A stretch of 40,805 bases of DNA from Polyangiaceae bacterium. GTDB taxonomy: Bacteria > Myxococcota_A > Polyangia > Polyangiales > Polyangiaceae. The translations under genes and the position numbers were made by a program. A model generated the notes under the pieces. It was not told where the DNA came from. It made no database searches and saw only the letters and a program-made list of their open reading frames with translations. The stretch is from assembly GCA_020848455.1 (NCBI GenBank), contig JADLAB010000085.1, positions 1 through 40,805 on the forward strand, written 5' to 3'. Below, one piece after another: positions 17,775 through 25,375 of the stretch (positions are counted from its first letter, which is position 1; every line of letters begins with the position of its first letter).

Positions 17775-20183
17775 ATGCGCATCTTGGGCTTCGTCGGGCT
17801 CTTCGCGCTGGCGGCGTGCGCGGGCAAGCGCGGTCCGGACGCAGCCCCGAAAAACGAAAGGTCCTTCGCCTGCGAGAACAACGCGCCGACGGATCGCGAG
17901 CAAGCGCTCACGGCCTTTCGCGACGGATGGCTCCACCACGGACTCGAGGAGCTCGCCGAGGCGAACCGCGTGTGCGCGGAGGAGGCGTCCGCCGCATGGG
18001 CGGACCAGATCGCGGTCCTCGCCGAGCTCGGTCGCGAAGCGGAGGTCCGTTCCCTCGCGAGCATCATCGAGGCATCGGAAGCCGCGCCCGCCGAGGCGAA
18101 GCGGGCCGCCGCGGCCGCGCGCGGGAGCGTCGCCACACACGCCGCCGAGGGCGCCGAGGAGCTCTACGAGCGGGCGCTTGCCGCGGGCGCCGCCGGAAAA
18201 GCCGTCGAGGCGCGGCGCCTGTTCGATCGCGCGCTCGAGGCGTTCGCGCGCCGTGGCCTCGCCGGCACGGTGCGCGCGCCGAACGGGTTCCCGCCCGGAG
18301 CGGGCGTGGCGCGCTCGGGCTCGAACCTCCTCTTCGTGGACACCGGACGGCTCGTGATCGTCGGGCCGGAGGGGCGTGCGACGCGCGAGGTCGTGCTTGC
18401 AGGCGAGGACGGTAAGCAGCTCGTGCCGTCCGCGCTCGCTACGGACGGCGCGCGCGCAGTGGTTGGCGGGGCGGACGGTTCGGTCGTCGTCGTCGACCCG
18501 GAGCGGGCCGAGGAGGTCCGGCGCTTCTCGGCGCGCGCGCCGGTCGCCGCCGTCGCCTTGCGGGGCGAGCGCGTCGCGGCCGGGCTCGCGGACGGGCGCG
18601 TCGTGGTGTGGCTGCCGGAGGCGCGCGAGCTCGGGACGCATACGGGCGGCGCCCATGCGCTCGCGTTCTCCGCGAGCGGACTGCTCGCGAGCGGCGGCGC
18701 CGACGCCGTCGTGCGCGTATGGGACGTCGAGCTGGGCAAGGAGCTCGCGAAGCTCACCACGTCGGGCGCGGTCCAGGCGCTCGCGGCGTCGCCGTCGGGC
18801 GCGGAGCTCGCGGTGTCGGCGGCTGCGGCGGCGGGCGTCACGGTCGAGGTCGTGACGTTGCCCGACGGCGCGAAGCGCACGCGCATCGGGCCACCGAAGG
18901 GCGCGCGGGCGGCGCTCGCGTTTGCCGCGGACGGCCTCGCGCTCGGTGTCGCAGCGGGCGAGTCGCTCGCCTTCTACGATGCGAGGACCGGCAAGGCGAA
19001 GGCGACCGCGGCCTCCGGCCATCCCGGGCTCGTGTTCACGGCCGCCGCCTTCGCGGGCGACGGAACGCTCGTGGGCCTCCTGGCGGACGGCGAGCTCGTG
19101 CGGCTCGACAAGGGTGGCGAGGCGCCGGGGCGCTCGGGCCGGCACGCACCGCGCCCGCGGGAGCTCGCGACCAACGCGGGCGACCGCATCGGCTTCCTCG
19201 CCGGCGCCGAGCTCTACACGGTGGATCTCCATCCGGACGGCACGCGCGCGGTGCAGATCGCGCCGGCGCCCGCGACCGCACATCACCTCTCGATGGCGGG
19301 CCGCGCGAGCGCGTTCGCGCTCGCCGACGGTGCGCGCGCGTTCACGTACGTCGTCGACGTCTTCGGCGACCAGCGCGGCGTGCTGCGACGCGAGCACGAG
19401 CTCGAGCAAGCGTCCACGGTGACCGCCACCGCCATGCCCGCCGAAGGAACCGCCGTGTACACGGGCGGTGCGGACGGCTGGGTTCGCGTGTTCGGCGCCA
19501 AGTCGGCGGCCGGACGGCAGCTCTTCGATCTCGGCGCGCCGGTCGTCGAGCTGGCCGTCGCGCCGGAGAACGCCGGGCTGGTGGCGGCGGGCGCGAACGG
19601 GCGCGTGATCGTGTGGGACGTGAGCGACGACAAGGAGATCGAGCGCGCCGAGCTCGGCGCCGACCCGATCCGCGCCGTCGGCGCCGACGAATCCTTCGGC
19701 AAGCCGCTCGCCGGTGTGCTGCGCGAATCGAGCCTGGTCCTGCTGCCGCTCGGCAAGCCTCGCGCCGAGCTCGAGGTCGCCGCGGGCGCGTTCGGCTTGT
19801 CGCTCGGGAACGACGTGGCCGTCCTGTTGCGGCCGGACACGATCGAGGTCGTCGCCGCTTCGTTCGCCAAGCCGAGGGCAGGGCAGAGCCAGCGCGTCGC
19901 CGGTGTGCGCGACGCAGCGCCCACCGGCATCATCGGCTTCATGACGCTGTCGTTCGACGGCACGGTCCGCAAGCACCACTCCTCCGGATTAGCCGAGAAC
20001 TGGCGGCGGCTCGTCGAGCACAGGCGCGCCGGCTACCTCGCCCTCGGCGGCGGGCGCTGGGCCCTCGCGGGCGACGAGCTCGACGCAGCGCGCGCGGCGC
20101 TCGAATGCTGGGTCGGCGGTCGCGCGTACCGCTTCGAGCTCTGCGAGGGCAAGGCGCTCGTGCACGACTACGTGTCGTTCTGA
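17775..20183 (+). CDS. WD40-like beta-propeller lipoprotein
   Basis: 802 residues. MRILGFVGLFALAAC is a lipoprotein signal. Residues ~30-160 are Ala/Glu-rich helices with TPR-like pairs (ALTAFRDGWLHHGLEELAEANRVC; YERALAAGAAGKAVEARRLFDRALEAF). From ~185 onward come propeller blades with WD40-like GH/VWD ends (GGADAVVRVWDVELGKELAKL, GGADGWVRVFGA, GANGRVIVWDVSDDKEIERA). It is probably a protein-interaction scaffold at the envelope; no enzymatic motif is seen. The start was chosen at ATG 17775 because the signal peptide begins there. Its stop is 57 nt from that of the convergent RHH gene. Confidence 0.85.
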   Translation: MRILGFVGLFALAACAGKRGPDAAPKNERSFACENNAPTDREQALTAFRDGWLHHGLEELAEANRVCAEEASAAWADQIAVLAELGREAEVRSLASIIEASEAAPAEAKRAAAAARGSVATHAAEGAEELYERALAAGAAGKAVEARRLFDRALEAFARRGLAGTVRAPNGFPPGAGVARSGSNLLFVDTGRLVIVGPEGRATREVVLAGEDGKQLVPSALATDGARAVVGGADGSVVVVDPERAEEVRRFSARAPVAAVALRGERVAAGLADGRVVVWLPEARELGTHTGGAHALAFSASGLLASGGADAVVRVWDVELGKELAKLTTSGAVQALAASPSGAELAVSAAAAAGVTVEVVTLPDGAKRTRIGPPKGARAALAFAADGLALGVAAGESLAFYDARTGKAKATAASGHPGLVFTAAAFAGDGTLVGLLADGELVRLDKGGEAPGRSGRHAPRPRELATNAGDRIGFLAGAELYTVDLHPDGTRAVQIAPAPATAHHLSMAGRASAFALADGARAFTYVVDVFGDQRGVLRREHELEQASTVTATAMPAEGTAVYTGGADGWVRVFGAKSAAGRQLFDLGAPVVELAVAPENAGLVAAGANGRVIVWDVSDDKEIERAELGADPIRAVGADESFGKPLAGVLRESSLVLLPLGKPRAELEVAAGAFGLSLGNDVAVLLRPDTIEVVAASFAKPRAGQSQRVAGVRDAAPTGIIGFMTLSFDGTVRKHHSSGLAENWRRLVEHRRAGYLALGGGRWALAGDELDAARAALECWVGGRAYRFELCEGKALVHDYVSF

Positions 20184-20240
20184 GCGCCTGACGCGCGCTT
20201 CGCCGTGACGGCCGACGCCTCGATCGGGGCAACGCGGAGC

Positions 20241-20465
20241 TCAGCCTCGCGGTCCGCGCGCCTTCTGCCTGCCGACCGGGGCCTCGTCGGGCGCGCCTCG
20301 GGCCCGGCTGCTGCCCGCGCCCGCCACGGGGCGCCCGGCCGCGGCGAGCGCGTGGCGGAGCGCGAACTCGACCTGCCCGTTGAGGCTGCGCAGCTCGTCG
20401 TTCGCCCAGCGCTGCAGGGCGTCGAGCACGGCGGGGTCGATCCGCAGGAGGAAGGCCTTGCGCAA
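20241..20465 (-). CDS. Small ribbon-helix-helix (Arc/CopG-type) protein
   Basis: About 74 residues. The core RKAFLLRIDPAVLDALQRWA is a ribbon strand followed by the two helices of an RHH fold (DELRSLNGQVEFALRHALAA), the Arc/CopG pattern; a basic Gly/Arg/Ala tail follows. RHH dimers insert the paired beta-strands into the major groove. I chose TTG 20463-20465 because GGAGG lies 8 nt upstream; a GTG at 20469-20471 is nearer the GGAGG (2 nt) and would add two residues. The gene starts 19 nt after the SPFH stop, so the two are one operon. It is the best candidate to bind the palindrome at the operon promoter. Confidence 0.8.
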   Translation of the reverse strand: MRKAFLLRIDPAVLDALQRWANDELRSLNGQVEFALRHALAAAGRPVAGAGSSRARGAPDEAPVGRQKARGPRG

Positions 20466-20484
20466 CGCCACGACCTCCCTCGGG

Positions 20485-21357
20485 CTACTGGTAGATGGTG
20501 CCGGCGTTGACCACCGGCTGCGTGGAGCGCTCGCCGCACAGCACGACGAGCAGGTTGGAGACCATGGCCGCCTTCCGCTCCTCGTCGAGCTCCACCACCT
20601 CGTGCTCGGCAAGCATGGCGAGCGCCATCTGCACCATGCCCACGGCGCCCTCGACGATGCGTTGCCGCGCCGCGACGATGGCCGAGGCCTGCTGCCGCTG
20701 GAGCATCGCGTGGGCGATCTCGGGCGCGTAGGCCAGGTGGCTGATCTTGGCGTCGATGATCGCGATGCCGGCCTCGTCGACGTGCGCCTGGAGCTCGACC
20801 TTGAGCTCCTCGGCGATGTGCTGCGTGTGGGCCCGCAGCGAGATGCCCTCGTCGTGCCCGTCGTAGGGGTAGCGCGTCGCGATGTTGCGCAGGGCCACCT
20901 CGGCCTGCACCCGCACGAAGCTCAAGAAGTCGTTCACCTGGAAGCGCGCCTGGGCCGTGTCGCGCACCTGCATCACGACCACGGCCGCGATCTCGACGGG
21001 GTTGCCGTCCTGGTCGTTGACCTTCAGCTTCGCGCTGTCGAAGTTCATGACGCGCACGCTGAGCCGCGCACGCGTGTAGAGGGGACTCGTGAAGCGCAGC
21101 CCCGACTCCCGGATGGTGCCGACGTAGCGGCCGAAGAGCTGGAGCACGACGGCCTCGTTGGGGTTCACCATCACGAGGCCCTTCACGACGACGATGCCGA
21201 GGAGGGTCCCGAGCGCCGCGCCGCCGAGGAGGATCGCGTCCTGGCTCGGCCCGCCCTTGACCGCGAGCGCCACCGCCCCGACGAAGAGCCCGAGCGCGAG
21301 CGCCACGAAGGCGCCGCCCGAGAGCCCATCCCGCCTCGTCTCCTCGATTCTCTGCAT
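20485..21357 (-). CDS. SPFH / band-7 domain membrane protein
   Basis: 290 residues. Two N-terminal hydrophobic segments (~15-34 and 40-62), then the SPFH domain from [20 protein letters not shown] through [19 protein letters not shown] and [20 protein letters not shown], and a C-terminal helical region ([22 protein letters not shown]) typical of stomatin-like proteins. Such proteins form ring-shaped oligomers that organise membrane microdomains. It lacks the long flotillin coiled coil. Co-transcribed with the RHH gene; expression is probably controlled at the 21381-21415 promoter/operator. Confidence 0.92.
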   Translation of the reverse strand: MQRIEETRRDGLSGGAFVALALGLFVGAVALAVKGGPSQDAILLGGAALGTLLGIVVVKGLVMVNPNEAVVLQLFGRYVGTIRESGLRFTSPLYTRARLSVRVMNFDSAKLKVNDQDGNPVEIAAVVVMQVRDTAQARFQVNDFLSFVRVQAEVALRNIATRYPYDGHDEGISLRAHTQHIAEELKVELQAHVDEAGIAIIDAKISHLAYAPEIAHAMLQRQQASAIVAARQRIVEGAVGMVQMALAMLAEHEVVELDEERKAAMVSNLLVVLCGERSTQPVVNAGTIYQ

Positions 21358-21380
21358 GACCGCCTGCCCGCCTTCCGTTT

Positions 21381-21415
21381 GCTAGCAAAGTGATATCACT
21401 TTGCTAGCATGTCAA
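21381..21415 (-). promoter_or_regulatory. Promoter with perfect 28-bp palindromic operator for the SPFH-RHH operon
   Basis: The left half GCTAGCAAAGTGAT (21381-21394) is followed with no spacer by its exact reverse complement (21395-21408). On the minus strand a consensus -35 TTGACA occupies 21410-21415, so the palindrome covers the spacer and -10 region. It ends 24 nt before the SPFH ATG. An AT-rich perfect palindrome in such GC-rich DNA, overlapping the promoter, is the classical layout of a repressor site. Confidence 0.8.
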
Positions 21416-21604
21416 GGCCCGGCGCGCGCTTCGGCACCCCCGCGCGGGGGGCGCGCAGCGGTCCCGCGCTTGGCGTACCGTAGATCGCGACGACGAAAGG
21501 CGAGGCACGCGCGCTCGCGCTCCACCACCTCTTCGGGTTCGGCGCAGGAACCGCGCACGCGCTGGCGCTGGCGCAAACCTCGGCGACCGGCGCGCCTACC
21601 ATGA
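21416..21604. other. Intergenic stretch without recognisable gene
   Basis: Lies between the SPFH operon promoter and the promoter-like region at 21605. Open frames here are Arg/Ala/Pro-rich and lack start signals or family motifs. I see no RNA gene and no repeat. It could hold decayed coding sequence, which I cannot show. Confidence 0.4.
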
Positions 21605-21642
21605 CGTGTAGATTTACACGACATGAAGAGACAAAATAGGAT
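21605..21642 (+). promoter_or_regulatory. Candidate promoter overlapped by an imperfect palindrome
   Basis: CGTGTAGATTTACACG (21605-21620) is a 16-bp palindrome with one mismatched pair. Its right half includes TTTACA (21613-21618), one base from the consensus -35, followed after 18 nt by TAGGAT (21637-21642) as a possible -10. The region is locally AT-rich. It precedes the putative frameshifted gene at 21681. A repressor binding here would block the -35. Confidence 0.45.
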
Positions 21643-21680
21643 AATTGTCGAAGCGTAGGCGCGTGCCTATCCATCCATGC

Positions 21681-21991
21681 ATGAAGCTGCATGGAGTCAT
21701 CGAGCTGTTCGTCGTAGGCCAGGAGCTGCTGCGCGCGCCCCGGTTCTGGGACCGGGTCAAGAAGCGCTTCGGCGTGGAGCCGGACCTGCGCACGGGTCGA
21801 ATGAAGGCCAACCTCGAGGCCACGGCCGTGGTCGACGCGGCGCGCCAGGCCTTCTCTCGCGTGGGCGCGACGCCGCGGCCCTCGCGGCCGACCCGGAGGC
21901 GGCGCTCGGCGACGCGCTCGAGACCTTCGACGCGAGCGCCTTCGACGCGGGCGACGGGGGCGGCGGGCTCGGCGACTTCGACGAGTGGTGA
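21681..21991 (+). pseudogene. Small gene of unknown function with apparent frameshift
   Basis: From ATG 21681 the frame reads sensibly for ~60 codons (MKLHGVIELFVVGQELLRAP, then FWDRVKKRFGVEPDLRTGRM, to VVDAARQAFSR) and then becomes Arg/Pro/Thr-rich. From about 21868 another frame continues plausibly (RDAAALAADPEAALGDALET, then FDASAFDAGDGGGGLGDFDE, W, stop at 21989-21991). A one-base change near 21865-21885 would join them into a ~102-residue acidic-tailed protein. This may be a genuine disabling frameshift, a sequencing error or recoding. The protein is not recognised. No good Shine-Dalgarno is seen; ATG 21677 and an in-frame GTG at 21663 are other possible starts. Confidence 0.5.
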
Positions 21992-22140
21992 CCGCGAGTC
22001 GAGCCGCCCCGGGTGGGGGGCGCCACTGCGTGCCCGCGACCACGAACGCGTCCCCGCGAGGTCCGCGATTTCGTCTGCGCGCATACCCCGGCGGCGCTTG
22101 CCCCGTCGCTCGAGGCCTGACGCTCGCGGGTAGCCAATGG

Positions 22141-23904
22141 CTAGTTCGCCGGCGGCGGCGGCACGGAGGTGATGGCCGTGAGGTTCGCCGTGTGGGCGCC
22201 CGCGTCGACCCGCTGATCCGGTACGAGCACGCCCGGGAAGCTCGCGACGACGCCGTTCGGCTGCAGGAGCACGGTCGCGAGGTAGAGCCGCGCGATGGGG
22301 CGGCCGGCGATGTAGTTCGAGCCGACCGAGCGATCCTCCCACAGCTGCCCGTCGCCGCGGCGACTCGAGAACAGCAGGAAGTAGTAGGTGCCCTCGGGCC
22401 GCTCGAGGGTGGCGTTGCCGAAGCGCGACCAGCTGTTCGTGGGGCCGGCACCCGCGTAGAGCACGGGGTCGGTCGGGGCGTCGTTGGCGACGAGGCGCGT
22501 CGGGGCGTGCGAGCCGTCGGCCGGCATCACCCAGATCTCGGCGGTCTCCTCGTCGTAGCCGCCGGTGCCCGGGGCCGTGCGCGTGTACGAGAGGAGCGCG
22601 CCGTCGCGCGAGAAGGTGGGATAGGTCTCGTTCTCGGCCGTGGCCCCGACGTGGGGCAGGGGCGCCGGAGCTCCGAAGCTCGGCGCGCCGTCGTGCGTGA
22701 CCGTGACCGGGATCTGCCAGAGGTCGGCGGTGCTGCCCTGCCAGAAGTAGCCGTCCACCATGCCGTCGGTCGCCACGAACACCACGCGATCGGCGCCCGG
22801 CGCGAAGGCCGGCGTCGCGACCGAGAGCTCGCCCTCCACCGTGCCGCCGGTTCCCGGCTTCGGGGCGGTGAAGAGCTTCGCCTGCGGGGCGTCGAGCTCG
22901 ACGAGCCCGAGCGCGCCGTCCGCGCCGACGGCCGCGAGCCAGTGCCCGGTCTCGTCGCTCCACGCGTCGCGCGCCATCGCCGGCACGGTGAGCGAGGTCG
23001 CGTCGAGCAGGGCCTGCGCCGACGGGCTGACGAAGGGCGAGGGCGTCGGCGGGGCGCCGTCGTGAGGCCGCATCACCTTGACGCGCCAGCCGGCCTCGAG
23101 GGTCTGGTAGGCGAGGTCGGCGCCGTCGGGCGACACGGCGTGGCAACCGATGCAGCCCTGCTCCTCGTTCGTGGCGAGGGTCTGCGGCGTGCCGCTCTCG
23201 AGCGCGAGCCGCTGGACCGCGAAGTCCGACGGGGCCTGCACGCTGTCGGGCTGCACGATCTCGAGGTAGTTGAGGTCGGGTGCCTCGGCGAGACCGCCGA
23301 GCAGCCGGAGCTCACCCGTGGTCTCGCCCGCGGGGGCCGCGGCGCCCGCGGCTGCCCAGCGCACGCTCCAGCCGATCTCGTCGCCGAGACAGCGCACGGC
23401 CTCCCAGGTGGCGTCGGGCAGGGCGATCGTCCACCAGGCGCCGGTGACGGTCGAGTCGTCGTGCGCCTTCGGCGCCGCCTCGGGGATCGCGGTGAAGCGC
23501 AGCGTCTCGCCGCCGACCACGAGCTCGAGCTCCGCGAGCGCCGGCATGGCGCTCGTGTGCACGAGGAAGCGCGGGCTCGGCCACACGTCCGGCACGAGCG
23601 CGCCCGACGGCGGGTCGAAGACGAGCGGCGCCTGCGCGCCCGCGGGCTCGGCGAAGAGCGCCGCGTCTGCGGCGCTGACGCCCGCGCCGAGGTCGTCGAG
23701 CCCGGAGAGGCCGCAGCCGCCGCCGTTGAAGCCGCCGCCCGCGCCCTGCCCGTTGCCGCCGGAGTCCGCGCCGCCGGCACCCGCTCCGCCGCTGCCGGTC
23801 GCGAGCGCGGCGCCGTCGCTGCTCTTGCCCGAGGCGCAGGCGCCCGCCGCCGCTGCCAGGATCACCGCCACGCCGAGAAGCCCGTGTTTGACTGCAGTTC
23901 GCAT
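22141..23904 (-). CDS. TolB/PD40-like beta-propeller lipoprotein with one CxxCH heme motif
   Basis: 587 residues. A lipoprotein signal (VILAAAAGAC) precedes a Gly/Ser-rich linker and a beta-rich N-terminal domain (PPSGALVPDVWPSPRFLVHT). At 251-255 is CIGCH, in the context CHAVSPDGADLAYQ, directly before PD40-like blades (PAFAPGADRVVFVATDG, YPTFSRDGALLSYTR, IWVMPADGSHAP). Propeller lipoproteins with a CxxCHxxSPDG junction recur in Deltaproteobacteria-related genomes. The motif implies covalent heme c, so an electron-transfer or redox-sensing role is possible. I set the start at ATG 23902-23904, with GAGG four nt upstream. Confidence 0.85.
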   Translation of the reverse strand: MRTAVKHGLLGVAVILAAAAGACASGKSSDGAALATGSGGAGAGGADSGGNGQGAGGGFNGGGCGLSGLDDLGAGVSAADAALFAEPAGAQAPLVFDPPSGALVPDVWPSPRFLVHTSAMPALAELELVVGGETLRFTAIPEAAPKAHDDSTVTGAWWTIALPDATWEAVRCLGDEIGWSVRWAAAGAAAPAGETTGELRLLGGLAEAPDLNYLEIVQPDSVQAPSDFAVQRLALESGTPQTLATNEEQGCIGCHAVSPDGADLAYQTLEAGWRVKVMRPHDGAPPTPSPFVSPSAQALLDATSLTVPAMARDAWSDETGHWLAAVGADGALGLVELDAPQAKLFTAPKPGTGGTVEGELSVATPAFAPGADRVVFVATDGMVDGYFWQGSTADLWQIPVTVTHDGAPSFGAPAPLPHVGATAENETYPTFSRDGALLSYTRTAPGTGGYDEETAEIWVMPADGSHAPTRLVANDAPTDPVLYAGAGPTNSWSRFGNATLERPEGTYYFLLFSSRRGDGQLWEDRSVGSNYIAGRPIARLYLATVLLQPNGVVASFPGVLVPDQRVDAGAHTANLTAITSVPPPPAN

Positions 23905-24051
23905 GTGCCTCGTCCTTCCGTGGGTCGTCGGGCAGAGGCAATGCAACCGCGGGGCCAGGGGCGCCACGGCCCGCGCGGGGTGCGCGCGGCCGGTGGATTC
24001 GGCCGTGTTTTCCAGGGGATTACGCGCGCTCGGGCCGCAGCCGGCGCTCGG

Positions 24052-24091
24052 CTCGAGTGCTCAGTCGACTGCGCACGACTGCTCACTCGAG
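24052..24091. repeat. 16-bp inverted repeat between two lipoprotein genes
   Basis: CTCGAGTGCTCAGTCG (24052-24067) and CGACTGCTCACTCGAG (24076-24091) pair except for two central bases, around an 8-nt loop. It starts 11 nt past the stop of the carboxypeptidase-regulatory-like lipoprotein gene (leftward), so a factor-independent or structure-assisted terminator is plausible. No U-run follows. Confidence 0.55.
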
Positions 24092-24102
24092 TCGACAGTC
24101 GC

Positions 24103-25356
24103 TCACGGCCCGCGCCCCGTGAAGTCGTTGATCTGCACCACCACGGCCGTGGCGGGCGCGGTCGCCTTCGTGGTGGAGCGCCCGCCGTTGGCGCCGCTCA
24201 TCGGGTCCGTCGGATCGATGCGCAGGCCGCTCAGCTGGACCTCGCCCGCAAGCACGTGCTCGACGACGAAGCTCCCGTCGGGCGCCGCGACGACGACCCG
24301 CCGCCCGAAGCCCTGGAAGAACGCCTCCACGACGAGCGCCGTGCCGGCGATCTGCGCCGCCGGCTTGCCGCTCCGCTCGACGAGCCTGCCCGTGACGGTC
24401 GCGTTCGCGTCGAGCACCGCGACCTGCACCCTGGCGCTCGCGGCGGCGCCCGTCACGAGCGTGAGCTTGACCTCGCCGAGCCTCGGGTGGCGGGGATCCT
24501 TCTGGTCGCGCACGGTCACCACGGCGTCGCCGATCGGCAGATCGGTGAAGGTGACGCCCCCGGCGGCGTCGAGGTACTGGGTCCAGCTGCTGTTCGCGAC
24601 CGAGACGGTCGCCTCCGCGCCGGGGCAGCCCTTCTTCGGGCAGTCGGTCGTGACGACGAGCGACGCGGCCTCGACCATCCGGATGGTCGCGGTCGCCGAC
24701 GTCTGACCCTTGGCGATGTCGAGGGTCGTGGAGAGCTCGGACTTCTGCGCCTTCGAGACCCTGATGCGCCACGAGCCCTCGGCGAGCACCGCGCGAAAGC
24801 GCCCCGCGGCGTCGGTCTTCGCGCGCGGCGGCACCACCATGCCGACCGGCAGGATCTCGATCTCCGCGTCCGCGAGCGGCTGCCCGGCGGCGTCGAGGAC
24901 CACGCCGTCGACCAGCGCCGCCTCCGGGAGCACGACCACCTGGCGCTTCGTCTCGCCGGCCGCGAGCTCCGCGTAGGTCATCACCGCCGGGCGCCGCGGA
25001 TCGTCGACGAGGACCTGGAGCACGCCCGCGCCCGCGCCGAAGCGCGCCTCGCCGTGCTCGTCCGAGGTCACGCGCTCGGGCTCGCCCGGGCCCCCGAGGA
25101 CGCGCAGTCCGACGCCCCGGAGCGGCGCGCCCGCGGCGTCTTCGACCACGACGACGAAGGTCGCCACCGAAGGGGCGCGCGCGCCGGCCGTACCCGTGCC
25201 GGAGGCGCTCGGCGCGCTCGGCGTGCTCGACCCGCTCGACGGGTCGAGCGCCCCCGCGTCGCGTCCGACCCCTGCGGTGCCCGGCGGCGTCGGGGCCGGC
25301 CCCGCACAAGCCCCGAGCGCGAGCGACGTCACGAGCCAGAGCCAGTGGCGCATCAT
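24103..25356 (-). CDS. Lipoprotein with carboxypeptidase-regulatory-like Ig repeats
   Basis: 417 residues. MMRHWLWLVTSLALGAC is a lipoprotein signal, followed by a Ser/Thr/Pro/Gly linker to ~residue 65. The rest is beta-sandwich repeats of the carboxypeptidase regulatory-like type: VVVEDAAGAPLRGVGLRVLG, VDGVVLDAAGQPLADAEIEI with KTDAAGRFRAVLAEGSWRIR, and VTGRLVERSGKPAAQIAGTA with APDGSFVVEHVLAG. Such domains fold as prealbumin-like modules and usually serve binding or structure. Two cysteines (CPKKGC) form a small loop. ATG 25356 or 25353 may be used; a GGGGG run lies just upstream. Function unknown. Confidence 0.85.
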   Translation of the reverse strand: MMRHWLWLVTSLALGACAGPAPTPPGTAGVGRDAGALDPSSGSSTPSAPSASGTGTAGARAPSVATFVVVVEDAAGAPLRGVGLRVLGGPGEPERVTSDEHGEARFGAGAGVLQVLVDDPRRPAVMTYAELAAGETKRQVVVLPEAALVDGVVLDAAGQPLADAEIEILPVGMVVPPRAKTDAAGRFRAVLAEGSWRIRVSKAQKSELSTTLDIAKGQTSATATIRMVEAASLVVTTDCPKKGCPGAEATVSVANSSWTQYLDAAGGVTFTDLPIGDAVVTVRDQKDPRHPRLGEVKLTLVTGAAASARVQVAVLDANATVTGRLVERSGKPAAQIAGTALVVEAFFQGFGRRVVVAAPDGSFVVEHVLAGEVQLSGLRIDPTDPMSGANGGRSTTKATAPATAVVVQINDFTGRGP

Positions 25357-25375
25357 CGTCCCCCTTGCGGCGCGG

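Noticed and set aside
20184-20240. Searched for a terminator between the convergent propeller and RHH genes
   Set aside because: No stem of useful length and no T-run.
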